Positions 50,398 to 58,876 are shown, counted from the stretch's first letter. The stretch: DNA of 64,000 nucleotides from Bacteroidota bacterium (GCA_021815405.1 JAKAGV010000002.1:124001-188000); one strand, 5' to 3'. The notes: generated by a model from the letters alone, not told the origin. Made by a program: numbers and translations.

Positions 50398-51129
50398 TCA
50401 CTTTTCAACCATTCCGGTTGAATTCTTCATCTCTATATCATAATGCTTTAAAAAATGAATTATACTCCCTCTCAATCCCGCTATATCCCCCTTTTGTGCT
50501 ATAATTCTATAATCACACTGCTGCCCGTCAAGTTCCGTCTCGCTCCTATGCTTGGGATCCCTATCCGGCGCAAGGTATTGCTTTCCGTCCGGCAATACAC
50601 AAACTACATCTATATATAGCCCCCCTTCGCCATAAACATAACCCACCTCGTTCTTAAACCTGGTATCCGGTATAAGAACAATTCCCTCAAACTTTATCTT
50701 CTTTAAATTCTCAATCCTCTCTTTTAACCGATCTACCCAGTAGTTATCGCCGTGGTACTTCCGCCTGTAATCCGTTCCCCAAAATTGCAGCATCTTGCTG
50801 TCTTTCTCATCCATCCCCCAATATTCCGTTATGTTATTTTCGGCAAAATATTTTTCAAGGAATGGCACTTCTTCCGCTTCAAAAGTTTCATATACCGCCG
50901 TTGCTTTATCTCCGCCGTATTTTACCCTATCCAGTATGTTAAAAACCTTGCTCTTTCCAAGTTTCCTCATTTTAATAAGCGCATGCTTCCTCTCCCTATT
51001 CTCCACTTCCTCATAAAGCTTATCCGCAAAATGCAGTATCCTAACTTCCTTTACCGTCATTTCCTTAATCATCTTCGATCCGAAATCCTTCCCCTGCCTA
51101 GCCTTATGCCCCAAACCTATTATTAACAC
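50398..51129 (-). CDS. Deoxynucleoside monophosphate kinase, phage type (243 aa)
   Basis: N-terminal P-loop GLGHKARQGKDFG (residues 5-17), LHFADKLYEEVENRER, the middle segment QFWGTDYRRKYHGDNYWVDR and VLIPDTRFKNEVGYV match the T4 gp1/dNMP kinase family, which phosphorylates dNMPs, including modified ones, for phage DNA synthesis. The R-R-K-Y and D-T-R-F-x-N-E motifs are the expected substrate-binding parts. It overlaps the methyltransferase gene by one base and shares context with a deoxyribosyltransferase-like gene, a nucleotide-metabolism cluster. Confidence 0.8.
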   Translation of the reverse strand: MLIIGLGHKARQGKDFGSKMIKEMTVKEVRILHFADKLYEEVENRERKHALIKMRKLGKSKVFNILDRVKYGGDKATAVYETFEAEEVPFLEKYFAENNITEYWGMDEKDSKMLQFWGTDYRRKYHGDNYWVDRLKERIENLKKIKFEGIVLIPDTRFKNEVGYVYGEGGLYIDVVCVLPDGKQYLAPDRDPKHRSETELDGQQCDYRIIAQKGDIAGLRGSIIHFLKHYDIEMKNSTGMVEK

Positions 51130-52247
51130 TATATCACCTCTTTAAATAATCCTAAAAATTCATTTATTCTATCATTTGCTATCTTGCAATATTCTTCGCT
51201 TCCCTCAATTCCTATGGCTTCGCGGTTAAGTGATAAAGCAGTAAGTAAAGTTGTCCCGCTTCCAGCAAATGGATCTAAAACAATTCCGCCTTCGGGGCAT
51301 CCTGCAATGATGGGTTTATTTATTAAGTCATTATTGTACGTTGCATAATGTTTAACTGAATTTGGTTTAGTTGGTACGTCCCAAAAGTCTGAAACGTCGC
51401 CGGGATTACGTCCTAATTGCTCATCACCCCAAATACGATAACCTTCACTAAACTGTTTTGAACCACTTCCTCGTCCATATTCTTCAGATGCTTTATTCCT
51501 AATCATCACGGGATTTTTTAGTTTATCCCTCACACCATCCAAATCAAAATAATATTTAGATTGCTTAACAAATAAGAATATAAACTCATGTTTCTTGCTG
51601 AATCTATCAGTTACACTTTCCGGCATTCCATTTCTTTTTGCCCAAATAATATCATTCCTTAAAATCCAATTTCTATCTATCATGCCTATTGCAAAACGGT
51701 GTGGAATGAGCAATAAGCATTTATGATTTAATTTTGGTTGAATAAATTGTTGGTTATTAGTATTCTTTTTTCCAAACTTTCCATCTCTCATTGCTCCGCT
51801 TTGAGCTCCGTAAGTATCACCAAGATTAACCCATAATGTTCCTTCATCTTTTAGTACTCTATAACATTCATCAAATATCTGCCATAAATGATTAAGGTAT
51901 AACTCATAGGTTGGTTCTAATCCTAATTGTCCTTTCCAAGCTCCGCATTTAGAACAAAATCCGGTTTTATAATCGTTATATTTATGAATATGAACTGTTC
52001 CGCTTTCGCTTTCAATCGCCGTTTCTTGTGAACCAGTTATATTATTCCGGTTCTCGTGCATCAAATTTGTTTTCTGTAATTCAAACTCATGTTCGCAATT
52101 ATCCTTTGCATCCCAAATATAATCTGGTATTCCGCTATATTTTCTAAGTTGATAGTATGGAGGTGATGTAATTATACAATCAACACTTTTATTCTCCATT
52201 GTTCTCAATACATCAAGACTATTCCCATGTAAAACCTTATCTTTCAT
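51129..52247 (-). CDS. DNA methyltransferase, beta-class order (372 aa)
   Basis: Motif IV TSPPYYQL is at residues 27-34 and motif I DPFAGSGTTLLTAL is near residue 330, the order of beta-class N6-adenine/N4-cytosine methyltransferases. Between them EGTLWVNLGDTYG, RNDIIWAKRNGMPESVTDRF and KHEFIFLFVKQSKYYFDLD are standard. A CSKC...C knuckle near residue 85 adds a possible zinc site. It probably protects phage DNA from host restriction; no partner endonuclease is adjacent. The specificity cannot be read from sequence. Confidence 0.9.
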   Translation of the reverse strand: MKDKVLHGNSLDVLRTMENKSVDCIITSPPYYQLRKYSGIPDYIWDAKDNCEHEFELQKTNLMHENRNNITGSQETAIESESGTVHIHKYNDYKTGFCSKCGAWKGQLGLEPTYELYLNHLWQIFDECYRVLKDEGTLWVNLGDTYGAQSGAMRDGKFGKKNTNNQQFIQPKLNHKCLLLIPHRFAIGMIDRNWILRNDIIWAKRNGMPESVTDRFSKKHEFIFLFVKQSKYYFDLDGVRDKLKNPVMIRNKASEEYGRGSGSKQFSEGYRIWGDEQLGRNPGDVSDFWDVPTKPNSVKHYATYNNDLINKPIIAGCPEGGIVLDPFAGSGTTLLTALSLNREAIGIEGSEEYCKIANDRINEFLGLFKEVI

Positions 52248-52257
52248 TTGCCTTCTT

Positions 52258-52704
52258 TTAATTTTTAATTATCAACTGTTTCAAATAATTCAATGCCTGA
52301 TTAACCTCTCCAAACCTCACATCCGTCGCCTCATGCACAAACGCATGCTCATGTATATTCCCTTCCTCCATTACTACTACTGTATGCTTTCCCTTGCTGT
52401 GCGCCCTCTCCAGTTCCATCATACACCCTATACTTACCCTCTCCGCTCCCTTAAGGTTCATGTAAACAATATCCGCCTGCTCTACCATCCATATGTCCCG
52501 GCTGTATATCGCTTTTGCTGTGCTTACCGGACCCTCATATCCCTCCGCCTTCAAATGCTTCTCAAGCCTCAAATATTCCTTCCCGGTCATTGGCGAAAGT
52601 ACCTCATATCCCATATTCCTCAATACTGCAGTTATGTTCTCATAGTAACTCCAAACATCCTCCCCGCTCTTCCCGCTAATCGGCGCCGCACAATAAATTT
52701 TCAT
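52258..52704 (-). CDS. Nucleoside 2-deoxyribosyltransferase-like enzyme (148 aa)
   Basis: MKIYCAAPISGKSGEDVWSY, then YSRDIWMVEQADIVYMNL and SIGCMMELERAHSKGKHTVV: the Asp in the D-I-V-x-M strand and the Glu in the G-x-x-x-E-L helix fit the NDT fold, which swaps bases on deoxynucleosides or hydrolyses nucleotide N-glycosidic bonds. With dNMP kinase and DNA methyltransferase next door it probably adjusts the nucleotide pool or feeds a base modification. The motif AATTAACATAT and GAGGG lie just upstream. Confidence 0.75.
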   Translation of the reverse strand: MKIYCAAPISGKSGEDVWSYYENITAVLRNMGYEVLSPMTGKEYLRLEKHLKAEGYEGPVSTAKAIYSRDIWMVEQADIVYMNLKGAERVSIGCMMELERAHSKGKHTVVVMEEGNIHEHAFVHEATDVRFGEVNQALNYLKQLIIKN

Positions 52705-52716
52705 ATTAAACCCTCA

Positions 52717-52727
52717 ATATGTTAATT
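52717..52727 (-). promoter_or_regulatory. AATTAACATAT motif upstream of the deoxyribosyltransferase-like gene
   Basis: 12 nt before the ATG, right after the stop codon of the phosphoesterase gene. Confidence 0.5.
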
Positions 52728-54111
52728 ACAAATTTACAAATAAATGCGCTCTCATTCCTCTTTCTTTATCCCAAATAAATCCCTCCGCGCTCCTCTGGCT
52801 TCCAATATAACCGTTGTCTATCGTCCATTCGTCCGGCAAAGCTAGCGACCTAAGTATCCTTACTACTACGCCCCTGTTCTCATCAATGCTTATCCAATTT
52901 ATCTTTTTCTCATGATGCTTGTCGCCTAAATGAAATTCCTTGAATTTTGTCCTCCCAAATTTCTCCGGCGCTTCCGTTGCCATCAGCGTAGGCATCTCGT
53001 TTATCTTCTCCGTCTTTCCGTGCGCAAACCCAATTAAGCATTTGCCGTATTCGTAATATTTTCTCTTCCTCGGCCCGTTGTCAACTTTAACAGCTGCATG
53101 TTTATGATACCAGCACTCCAATCCGTCCCCTAAATAAAATGCTCTCTCCATATCGTGATTGCCGGGAATAATCAGCACGTCTACCGGAGCAATTAACTGC
53201 AGCTCGTCTATCGCTTTTACCATTAGCTTTCTGCCAAATCTGTAAGTCCTCCTCCATATCGGGTCATCCTTCTGCCTCGTCCCGCTTGTCGTTGTCCCTA
53301 AGTGATTGTCAGAATTAAAAAAGTCATTCCCTACAGGAAATAGTATCCGCTCTACCTTATATGCCCTTGCCTGCGCAACTATCTCCCTCAAGCAAAACAT
53401 AAACTCCTCTTCCGATCTCTCTAAACTGCTGTCCTCTCCCGTTTCCTCAAACCATGTCTTCCGCCCTAAATGAAAATCCAGCATATCCACTTCCAGCAGC
53501 GTTCCTCCCTCAATCTTTGGATATTTTATTTCCTTGTATCTCGGCGCAAATTTCTTAGCATCAGCAATTAAATCACCGTAAATAGCCTTGCTCTCTATCC
53601 TGGCTTTGTTTTTCTTTAGCCATACTTTTACCTGAAACAGCGGCACAACTGTATGCTTTTCCCTGTCGTTGCTATGGAAAAATGATTCCCATTTATTGCA
53701 TACCCATCTTTCTACCTCCCAAACATCAAGATCAATCTCGCATACCTTCACTAGCTCCTCAAGAGTCTTTATCTGCTTAGATATCGTTTTTGTTATCTCC
53801 GCACTGTCTCCCGTCTCCTTAAATTCATCCGTCTTTATTGGACCGCCGCCCTTCCCCCCTTCCTTTTCCTGCGGTATCTTCCCTAGTTTTTTTGCTTTGT
53901 AGGCTGCTAATTTTTCTAATTCTGCCTTATGCTTTATTTTAATTTCAGCTATTACAATGCGTATCCAATGCGGGTTAAATTGATCAAAGGGTTTGTCTTT
54001 TACTAGCATCTTTGCCAATGCAGTGTTTGAGACTAAAGGATTATCCTTCACCGCTTGCAATAGAATTTTTTCGCCGTTTTTTATTTTCGAAAAGTTAAAT
54101 CCTTGTGGCAT
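52726..54111 (-). CDS. Metallophosphoesterase of the calcineurin-like superfamily (461 aa)
   Basis: C-terminal catalytic domain from about residue 200: VDMLDFHLGRKTW (D-x-H), PVGNDFFNSDNH (GNDF in place of GDxxD), IIPGNHDMER (GNHD), FAHGKTEK (xHG) and FHLGDKHHEKK (GxxH-like). The first 90 residues are a helical, DNA-binding-looking domain (NPLVSNTALAKMLVKDKPF). Such phage enzymes act as nucleases or phosphodiesterases, perhaps in recombination or DNA processing. Its place next to portal and MuF genes is unusual, where a terminase might be expected. Confidence 0.75.
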   Translation of the reverse strand: MPQGFNFSKIKNGEKILLQAVKDNPLVSNTALAKMLVKDKPFDQFNPHWIRIVIAEIKIKHKAELEKLAAYKAKKLGKIPQEKEGGKGGGPIKTDEFKETGDSAEITKTISKQIKTLEELVKVCEIDLDVWEVERWVCNKWESFFHSNDREKHTVVPLFQVKVWLKKNKARIESKAIYGDLIADAKKFAPRYKEIKYPKIEGGTLLEVDMLDFHLGRKTWFEETGEDSSLERSEEEFMFCLREIVAQARAYKVERILFPVGNDFFNSDNHLGTTTSGTRQKDDPIWRRTYRFGRKLMVKAIDELQLIAPVDVLIIPGNHDMERAFYLGDGLECWYHKHAAVKVDNGPRKRKYYEYGKCLIGFAHGKTEKINEMPTLMATEAPEKFGRTKFKEFHLGDKHHEKKINWISIDENRGVVVRILRSLALPDEWTIDNGYIGSQRSAEGFIWDKERGMRAHLFVNL

Positions 54112-54118
54112 AGCCGCC

Positions 54119-54607
54119 TCAACTCTTTTTCTGGGTGGTTTTCTGCTTCTTCATCGCATTAATTATCATCCTTAGCTTTACTATCTCCTTGTGCTGCGCT
54201 TCCTTCTCTTCTTCAAGCAATGATATTCTTTCCAGCAGCTTTGTCCGCTCTGTCTTTAATTCCTCCAATAAATGAAATACTTCATTGTGGCTCTTAATTA
54301 TCTCATCATACTTCCGCTCGGTTTTTTCAAGTTGCTTTTTGGCTTCTTCCAACTCCTGTTTGGTTTCGTCAAGTTGCTTCTTTAGGTCTTCTTTCTGCTC
54401 TAGCACTTCTTTCCTGAAGTTCTCATTGTCCTCAGCAAATCTTCTCTGGAATTCCTCAACTACGGCTTTAAAATTTTCCTGGCCGCCTTTCTTCTCTTCT
54501 TTCTTCTCTTCTTTCCTTTCTCTATGCCTGTTATACCACCATGTGGCCGCTAAACTTATTAGAGTTATAATTATTCCGCCTACAATGTTGCCTAATGTAG
54601 AATTCAT
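54119..54607 (-). CDS. Membrane-anchored coiled-coil protein (162 aa)
   Basis: One N-terminal helix (NIVGGIIITLISLAATWWY) and then about 125 residues of near-continuous charged coiled coil (QLDETKQELEEAKKQLEKTE, LLERISLLEEEKEAQHKEI). The topology is N-out/C-in by positive charge (RHRERKEEKK follows the helix). It could be a spanin, an anchor for head assembly or a membrane-bound exclusion factor. No family match. The plus-strand frame here is a shadow. Confidence 0.55.
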   Translation of the reverse strand: MNSTLGNIVGGIIITLISLAATWWYNRHRERKEEKKEEKKGGQENFKAVVEEFQRRFAEDNENFRKEVLEQKEDLKKQLDETKQELEEAKKQLEKTERKYDEIIKSHNEVFHLLEELKTERTKLLERISLLEEEKEAQHKEIVKLRMIINAMKKQKTTQKKS

Positions 54608-54618
54608 TCTTTCCTCTC

Positions 54619-54661
54619 TTCAATTTTAATTTTTAATTTCTAATTTTTAATTTCTAATTTA
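54619..54661. repeat. Heptamer-period repeat, aattttt/aatttct family
   Basis: Five or six 7-bp units in tandem, in the gap between two head-region genes and next to a palindromic element. Confidence 0.7.
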
Positions 54662-54662
54662 A

Positions 54663-54688
54663 CCCTACGAAGCTTTAGCGTAGTAGGG
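54663..54688. repeat. Palindromic element, ccctacgaagc family
   Basis: Hairpin ccctacgaagc / gtagtaggg immediately after the AT heptamer repeat; intergenic copy. Confidence 0.75.
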
Positions 54689-54690
54689 CT

Positions 54691-55746
54691 TCAATCAATC
54701 GCAATCCCATGCCACCTCTCCCATCCGTCCTCATCCTCAACTCTTAGCCTTATCTGCCCGTCCTTATCAATCCACTGCACCTCCGGGTTAATATGTATCC
54801 ATCTGCACCTGCAGAATGGATGCGCCGGTATAGAAGCCATGCTGTGTTCGTGATGCTCTTTCTCTATTAGATTATCCTTAAAATTTCCCAGCAGCGGATT
54901 TATTCTTTTCCTCCTGCTTGTGGATCTTCCAAAATTATTTTTCCCTACCCAAACTTCCTTCTCCCAAATCTCCGCAATCTTCCTATATTCTTCGCTGTTA
55001 GGATCTAAATTTGTATAATCCTTCGGCGCTCCAGCCCTTACCTTAAATACCTGTCCGTTTATCTCCGTTAAACAAAAATCGCAAGCATCCGGCATGCTCA
55101 TTCCCGCCACATAATCCCCTGGCTTCATCATGGCCAGGTAACCGTTGTTAAATGCTGAGTTTGTTTCTGATACCGCTACTCTCATCCAATCCCGGTTAAG
55201 CTCTCCCGTGTCTTTTGTGATAAGTTCTTTTATCTTATCATAAACTCCCGCGCTCCCCTTCCCTTGCTTCAATGCCTCAACTATCGCATTCCTTACCGTC
55301 TGTACCGTTCCCGCCGTTGTATTGCTCATTAGGCTTGCCCCATCCTCTATCGCAAGCCTCATAGCCTCCGCTTCCTCCAAGGTTAAGCCGTATCTCTGCG
55401 CTGCATCCAGTACAAATTTAGGCAGCTTATTTACCTGCCCTATATTAAATATTACTCCTGTTAAATCTGTCTGCGCTAAATATCTTCCGATAATATATGC
55501 CCTAAGCAGCCATATCTTTGCCTCTTCAATCCTGCCGGCAAAAAATGAAGAAATAAAATCATCAACCCTTTTCAGCTCTCCCGTGGTAAATACCTGCTTA
55601 TTCTTCCAATCGAAATTATTCTCAAGGTATTTTTTTAACTCCTTATAAAACTCCTCCGGCGAAAGTACCTCCCCGTATAAAGTCCTTTCAATAAAATCCA
55701 GCTCCCTCAAATGCAATATTTTCCCATCAATCCCAGTCAGCATCAA
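54691..55746 (-). CDS. MuF-like minor head protein (351 aa)
   Basis: Typical MuF end: RVAVSETNSAFNNGYLAMM, then DACDFCLTEINGQVF and AHPFCRCRWIHINPE at about residues 315-330, with Cys/His residues that may bind metal. MuF proteins line the portal interior and are injected with DNA. It lies two genes downstream of the portal, the standard order. The N-terminal half is helical (LTLEEAEAMRLAIEDGASL). No toxin domain is attached at the C-terminus. Confidence 0.8.
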   Translation of the reverse strand: MMLTGIDGKILHLRELDFIERTLYGEVLSPEEFYKELKKYLENNFDWKNKQVFTTGELKRVDDFISSFFAGRIEEAKIWLLRAYIIGRYLAQTDLTGVIFNIGQVNKLPKFVLDAAQRYGLTLEEAEAMRLAIEDGASLMSNTTAGTVQTVRNAIVEALKQGKGSAGVYDKIKELITKDTGELNRDWMRVAVSETNSAFNNGYLAMMKPGDYVAGMSMPDACDFCLTEINGQVFKVRAGAPKDYTNLDPNSEEYRKIAEIWEKEVWVGKNNFGRSTSRRKRINPLLGNFKDNLIEKEHHEHSMASIPAHPFCRCRWIHINPEVQWIDKDGQIRLRVEDEDGWERWHGIAID

Positions 55747-55755
55747 ACCATATCC

Positions 55756-56034
55756 TTACTTAAAATATTTATCCATAGTGCTTAAAATGAATTTTATCTC
55801 GCTCTCCGGGTATCCCGTTTCCTTTGCTACGTATGCCGCTAGCCCTTCCCTTGCCTTCTCTGCTTCTGCTGGGTCGTCGTTTACCGCCTCCGCCGCTTTC
55901 ATGTTCGGCTGCATTACTATTGGATACGGCCTATCCAGCACACAATTATTATATACATTCCCCGCCGCTCTTTCTTTTTTCTCTCCTTCTATTTCAAGAA
56001 AAGAATATCCCAATATCTGTATTCTTAGCTTCAT
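55756..56034 (-). CDS. Small protein between portal and MuF (92 aa)
   Basis: Beta N-terminus (LRIQILGYSFLEIEGEKKER) and helical C-terminus (EKAREGLAAYVAKETGYPES). It overlaps the portal stop codon by 4 nt, so translation is coupled to the portal. No family recognised; a portal accessory role is possible. Confidence 0.45.
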   Translation of the reverse strand: MKLRIQILGYSFLEIEGEKKERAAGNVYNNCVLDRPYPIVMQPNMKAAEAVNDDPAEAEKAREGLAAYVAKETGYPESEIKFILSTMDKYFK

Positions 56035-57845
56035 TCTACATTCTCCGGCTGCCCATACTTCTCAATTAATCTCTTATCTGCCTCCGTTAAGTTCTCTCCT
56101 CCTTCGCCGCCCTGCTGGCCGTTTGGCTGCCCTTCTGTTTGTCCTGATATTTGTCCGCCTCCCTGTCCCGGAATCTGTCCTTCTGCTTCTCCACCGCCAA
56201 CCCCCAACTGCCCACCACCCATTTGTGCCTGTTGCTGCTGTATACTGCTCATAATCGCCTGAAATAGTTGCGTGCTGCCTATCCCTACAATATCATAAAT
56301 ATTCTTATCCCCTATCATCAAAGTTTGCTTATCCTTGTCATCCTCTGCAAGTAATTGATTTATAGATTTAGTTGTCGCAAGCTCATTCTTTCTAATCTCG
56401 TATTTCATCTTTTTGTCTTCGATCTCAAAACCGATAAACTCAAGTTCTACATCCATTCCCGTTATCTGCTGAAATACGTTTTGTCCGTGGCTGTCCGGCG
56501 TGTTAAGGCTGTCCTGTATGTGGCTTAGAAATGTTTTTGCCCCCTTATCGTTGCTCTCTTTTACTATTCCGTCCGTGCTCTCGCTGTTAAGTGAGCTGCC
56601 CTTCACTGCGTCACTATGTGCACCTATACTTAATTCCCGCGGGTCTGTCCCCGAAAGCTGACACCAAATACTAAATATCAGTGTTATCCATAAGTGATAT
56701 TCCATATCCTTACTGGTCCCGTCCACACCTACCCATTTAGCGTCACTCTTCTCTCCGTTAAGCCCTATCATCGGAAACCTGTTCGGGTTCGTTCCTGCCA
56801 TGTGCGCATACATAATTTTCTTTAGCTTCTCTAGTTGAAGCGTTCCAACTCCCCCGCCCGTAAATGCTACAAATCCTCTCGGCAATCGGCTGTTGCTAAA
56901 GTTGCTTGCATTTCTCTTTAGTGCGTTTATTATCCACGTAGCTATATTTATTCCCTGCTCAACTATGCTGAATCCCCTCTGCGCCTTCCTGTAATCGCTT
57001 CTTGTAAAGAAGTGGAATTTCCTCACCCAATCGCTGTCTGCCGCTGCTAGCCTCTGGTTCTCATGTATCAGTAAATAATCCGGCTCCTCAACCGGCTTGT
57101 TCATAAATGCTTTTTCCCCAAGTATCATAGTCTCGTAGTCTTTAAGCCATTCGCTTACCGCTCCGTCCGTCTCCTCCCAAAGGCTCATGTTTATTGCCCT
57201 GCGCTTCTTTATTACCGGCTTCCATAAAATTGGATCCTGAAGCTGTATTGCAAGCGGCCTGCCTAAATTATTCCGCCTTATCTCAATCGTGATATCATCA
57301 AGATCAAAATAATCTTCATAAGCGTTGCCTATAAACTTTCCAAAGTTCGGGTATATATCGTTTGCCGCAAAGAAAAAATTCTTAAAAATTTTCATCTCCC
57401 ATTGCTTTAATTTCATTTTCTCTTCTTTTGTCGGCGAATAATCCGTATTGCTGAAAACTAGATGCGCCCCCCTCTGTATTCCCTGTGCCTTCGGCGGCTT
57501 GCCATACTGCGCAAAATCTAACCTGCGCTTATTCTTTATCAGCCTTCCCGCCTCAATGCTTCCCGTCTTCCTGAGTATTTGGTATGGCGTGTCCGTGGTT
57601 TCCCAATTTATAAACCGGCTCCCCTCGCTAATATCGAAGTTGTTCCCGTCCATCTCCTGCAGTATCGCCATTATCTCCTGAGCAAGCGCAATATTCACCT
57701 GCTGCGCTTTGTTCTGCTGCATAATGTCTCTCTGGAAATTAGGATCGCTCTCTAGCCTCGTTAATAGCTGCTCGCTCGTCTCCTCGGTGGAATCAACATC
57801 GAAAATAGACTGGTCTTCCCGGTCTAAAGTGGCAAAGTTTGACAT
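56031..57845 (-). CDS. Portal protein (604 aa)
   Basis: Long alpha-rich protein with the portal-like core: NLGRPLAIQLQDPILWKPVI, FSIVEQGINIATWIINALKR, then STDGIVKESNDKGAKTFLSH and the C-terminal helix RKNELATTKSINQLLAEDDK. Portals form the dodecameric gate through which DNA is packaged. The C-terminal 60 residues are Gly/Gln-rich (GQIPGQGGGQISGQTEGQPN) and include a heptamer-repeat peptide (GGGQLGVGGG). Late promoter P1 and the AATTATCATAT motif precede it. Confidence 0.75.
   Translation of the reverse strand: MSNFATLDREDQSIFDVDSTEETSEQLLTRLESDPNFQRDIMQQNKAQQVNIALAQEIMAILQEMDGNNFDISEGSRFINWETTDTPYQILRKTGSIEAGRLIKNKRRLDFAQYGKPPKAQGIQRGAHLVFSNTDYSPTKEEKMKLKQWEMKIFKNFFFAANDIYPNFGKFIGNAYEDYFDLDDITIEIRRNNLGRPLAIQLQDPILWKPVIKKRRAINMSLWEETDGAVSEWLKDYETMILGEKAFMNKPVEEPDYLLIHENQRLAAADSDWVRKFHFFTRSDYRKAQRGFSIVEQGINIATWIINALKRNASNFSNSRLPRGFVAFTGGGVGTLQLEKLKKIMYAHMAGTNPNRFPMIGLNGEKSDAKWVGVDGTSKDMEYHLWITLIFSIWCQLSGTDPRELSIGAHSDAVKGSSLNSESTDGIVKESNDKGAKTFLSHIQDSLNTPDSHGQNVFQQITGMDVELEFIGFEIEDKKMKYEIRKNELATTKSINQLLAEDDKDKQTLMIGDKNIYDIVGIGSTQLFQAIMSSIQQQQAQMGGGQLGVGGGEAEGQIPGQGGGQISGQTEGQPNGQQGGEGGENLTEADKRLIEKYGQPENVE
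56201..56224. repeat. Heptamer-period repeat in the portal C-terminus
   Basis: cccaccacc/caaccccc-type units, encoding GGGQLGVGGG; same family as 46801-46855 and 58833-58876. Confidence 0.5.
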
Positions 57846-57857
57846 ACTATACCTTTA

Positions 57858-57868
57858 ATATGATAATT
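57858..57868 (-). promoter_or_regulatory. AATTATCATAT motif upstream of the portal gene
   Basis: 12 nt before the ATG, followed by AAAGG; one base off the consensus. Confidence 0.45.
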
Positions 57869-57875
57869 TCTCAAA

Positions 57876-57922
57876 CGATTATATGTTTTTATCTCCCTTT
57901 TCAAGGTTTGATTTTTGCACTT
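57876..57922 (-). promoter_or_regulatory. Late promoter P1, upstream of the portal gene
   Basis: GTGCAAAAATCAAACCT at 57904-57920 (the palindrome is degraded on its left arm), 18 bp, then ACATATAATCG at 57876-57886. It lies within the last codons of the preceding gene. Confidence 0.55.
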
Positions 57923-58229
57923 TATCATTATTCGATTCTTCTTCGATATATGGTTGAATTAATTTTATATGTAATTTTTCTCCCTCCGAAACAATATCCT
58001 CTATAAAAAATTCTTCAATGATGGTTTTCATCTTATTATTTTCAATTACAGGATATCCATCTTTGGTTACTATTCTTACTAGCACAACTCTTCCTAGCTC
58101 GCCAACTGATAGAAATATGTTGGCGGATTGTACTTTTAATTCAATTCCAAATGCACTAAATCTTATATTGTTTGATACAACTTTAGTGTGTAACTTATAT
58201 GTTTGGGCTATTTTTTTGTAATCAATCAT
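57879..58229 (-). CDS. Small beta-rich protein (116 aa)
   Basis: Contains IKLVQSANIFLSVGELGRVV-like PilZ-type strands (ELKVQSANIFLSVGELGRVV, IVTKDGYPVIENN). The pattern of short strands with an SVGELGRV turn is compatible with a small beta-barrel, but no family is certain. The end of the gene carries late promoter P1. Confidence 0.4.
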   Translation of the reverse strand: MIDYKKIAQTYKLHTKVVSNNIRFSAFGIELKVQSANIFLSVGELGRVVLVRIVTKDGYPVIENNKMKTIIEEFFIEDIVSEGEKLHIKLIQPYIEEESNNDKVQKSNLEKGDKNI

Positions 58230-58237
58230 AATACCTC

Positions 58238-58816
58238 CTAAATTTTTATTGTTTCAAATATCTCAATTTGCTTATGTATTATATTGTTCTCTTCAAAGTA
58301 TTGCTTTAACCATGCTAACGCTTCCCCCGGTTTCGGCGGCTTTCTCTTTACCTTAAAATATTTCCTTCCCTCTAGTGTGTTTTCGCATTCCCTCTCTAGG
58401 CTTTCAAATCTCTCTGATTCCTTCCTGTATCCCCGCACCGTCTTAAACTTAAATTCATTCGTTGGAATATGATATATCTTGCTTTCCGTATATCCCGGCC
58501 TTATACTTTTAAACCTTACTTCGTATCTTTCGAGTATATTATAATGCGTGCTTTCTAATCTTGGCTCCGTACATTCCCCCCTATTATGACAATGGGCTGC
58601 ATATTTCCAATCTAGGCCGCCACATACCTCACCTATCTGGTGATCATAGATGCTGTATTTTCCATATACCTGTAAATCATATCCGTCAAAACAGCAATAT
58701 TCCCTCAAGAATAAATTCTTCATCTCATAAAATTCCTTGGACGGTTTATCGTATTTATCCGTCACATAATCATTACAAATATCAAAATATTTTACAAACT
58801 CCGCCGTCACTATCAT
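58238..58816 (-). CDS. Cys-rich hypothetical protein (192 aa)
   Basis: Cysteines in REYCCFDGYDL, IGEVCGGLDWKYAAHCHNRG, ECTEPR and RECENTL suggest a metal site in the first 100 residues. The C-terminus is basic then helical (KVKRKPPKPGEALAWLKQYF). Not recognised. Ribosome-binding site and spacing are normal. Confidence 0.45.
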   Translation of the reverse strand: MIVTAEFVKYFDICNDYVTDKYDKPSKEFYEMKNLFLREYCCFDGYDLQVYGKYSIYDHQIGEVCGGLDWKYAAHCHNRGECTEPRLESTHYNILERYEVRFKSIRPGYTESKIYHIPTNEFKFKTVRGYRKESERFESLERECENTLEGRKYFKVKRKPPKPGEALAWLKQYFEENNIIHKQIEIFETIKI

Positions 58817-58832
58817 AACCCACCTCCTAATT

Positions 58833-58876
58833 TTCCAACCACCTACTACCTACTACCTACTACCAACCACCTACAA
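58833..58876. repeat. Heptamer-period repeat, cctacta family
   Basis: Three exact cctacta units flanked by ccaacca variants, in the gap between two early-region genes. Confidence 0.75.

Noticed and set aside
58833..58876. CRISPR-like array in the cctacta tract
   Set aside because: The units are 7 bp with no spacers, so this is a simple heptamer repeat.
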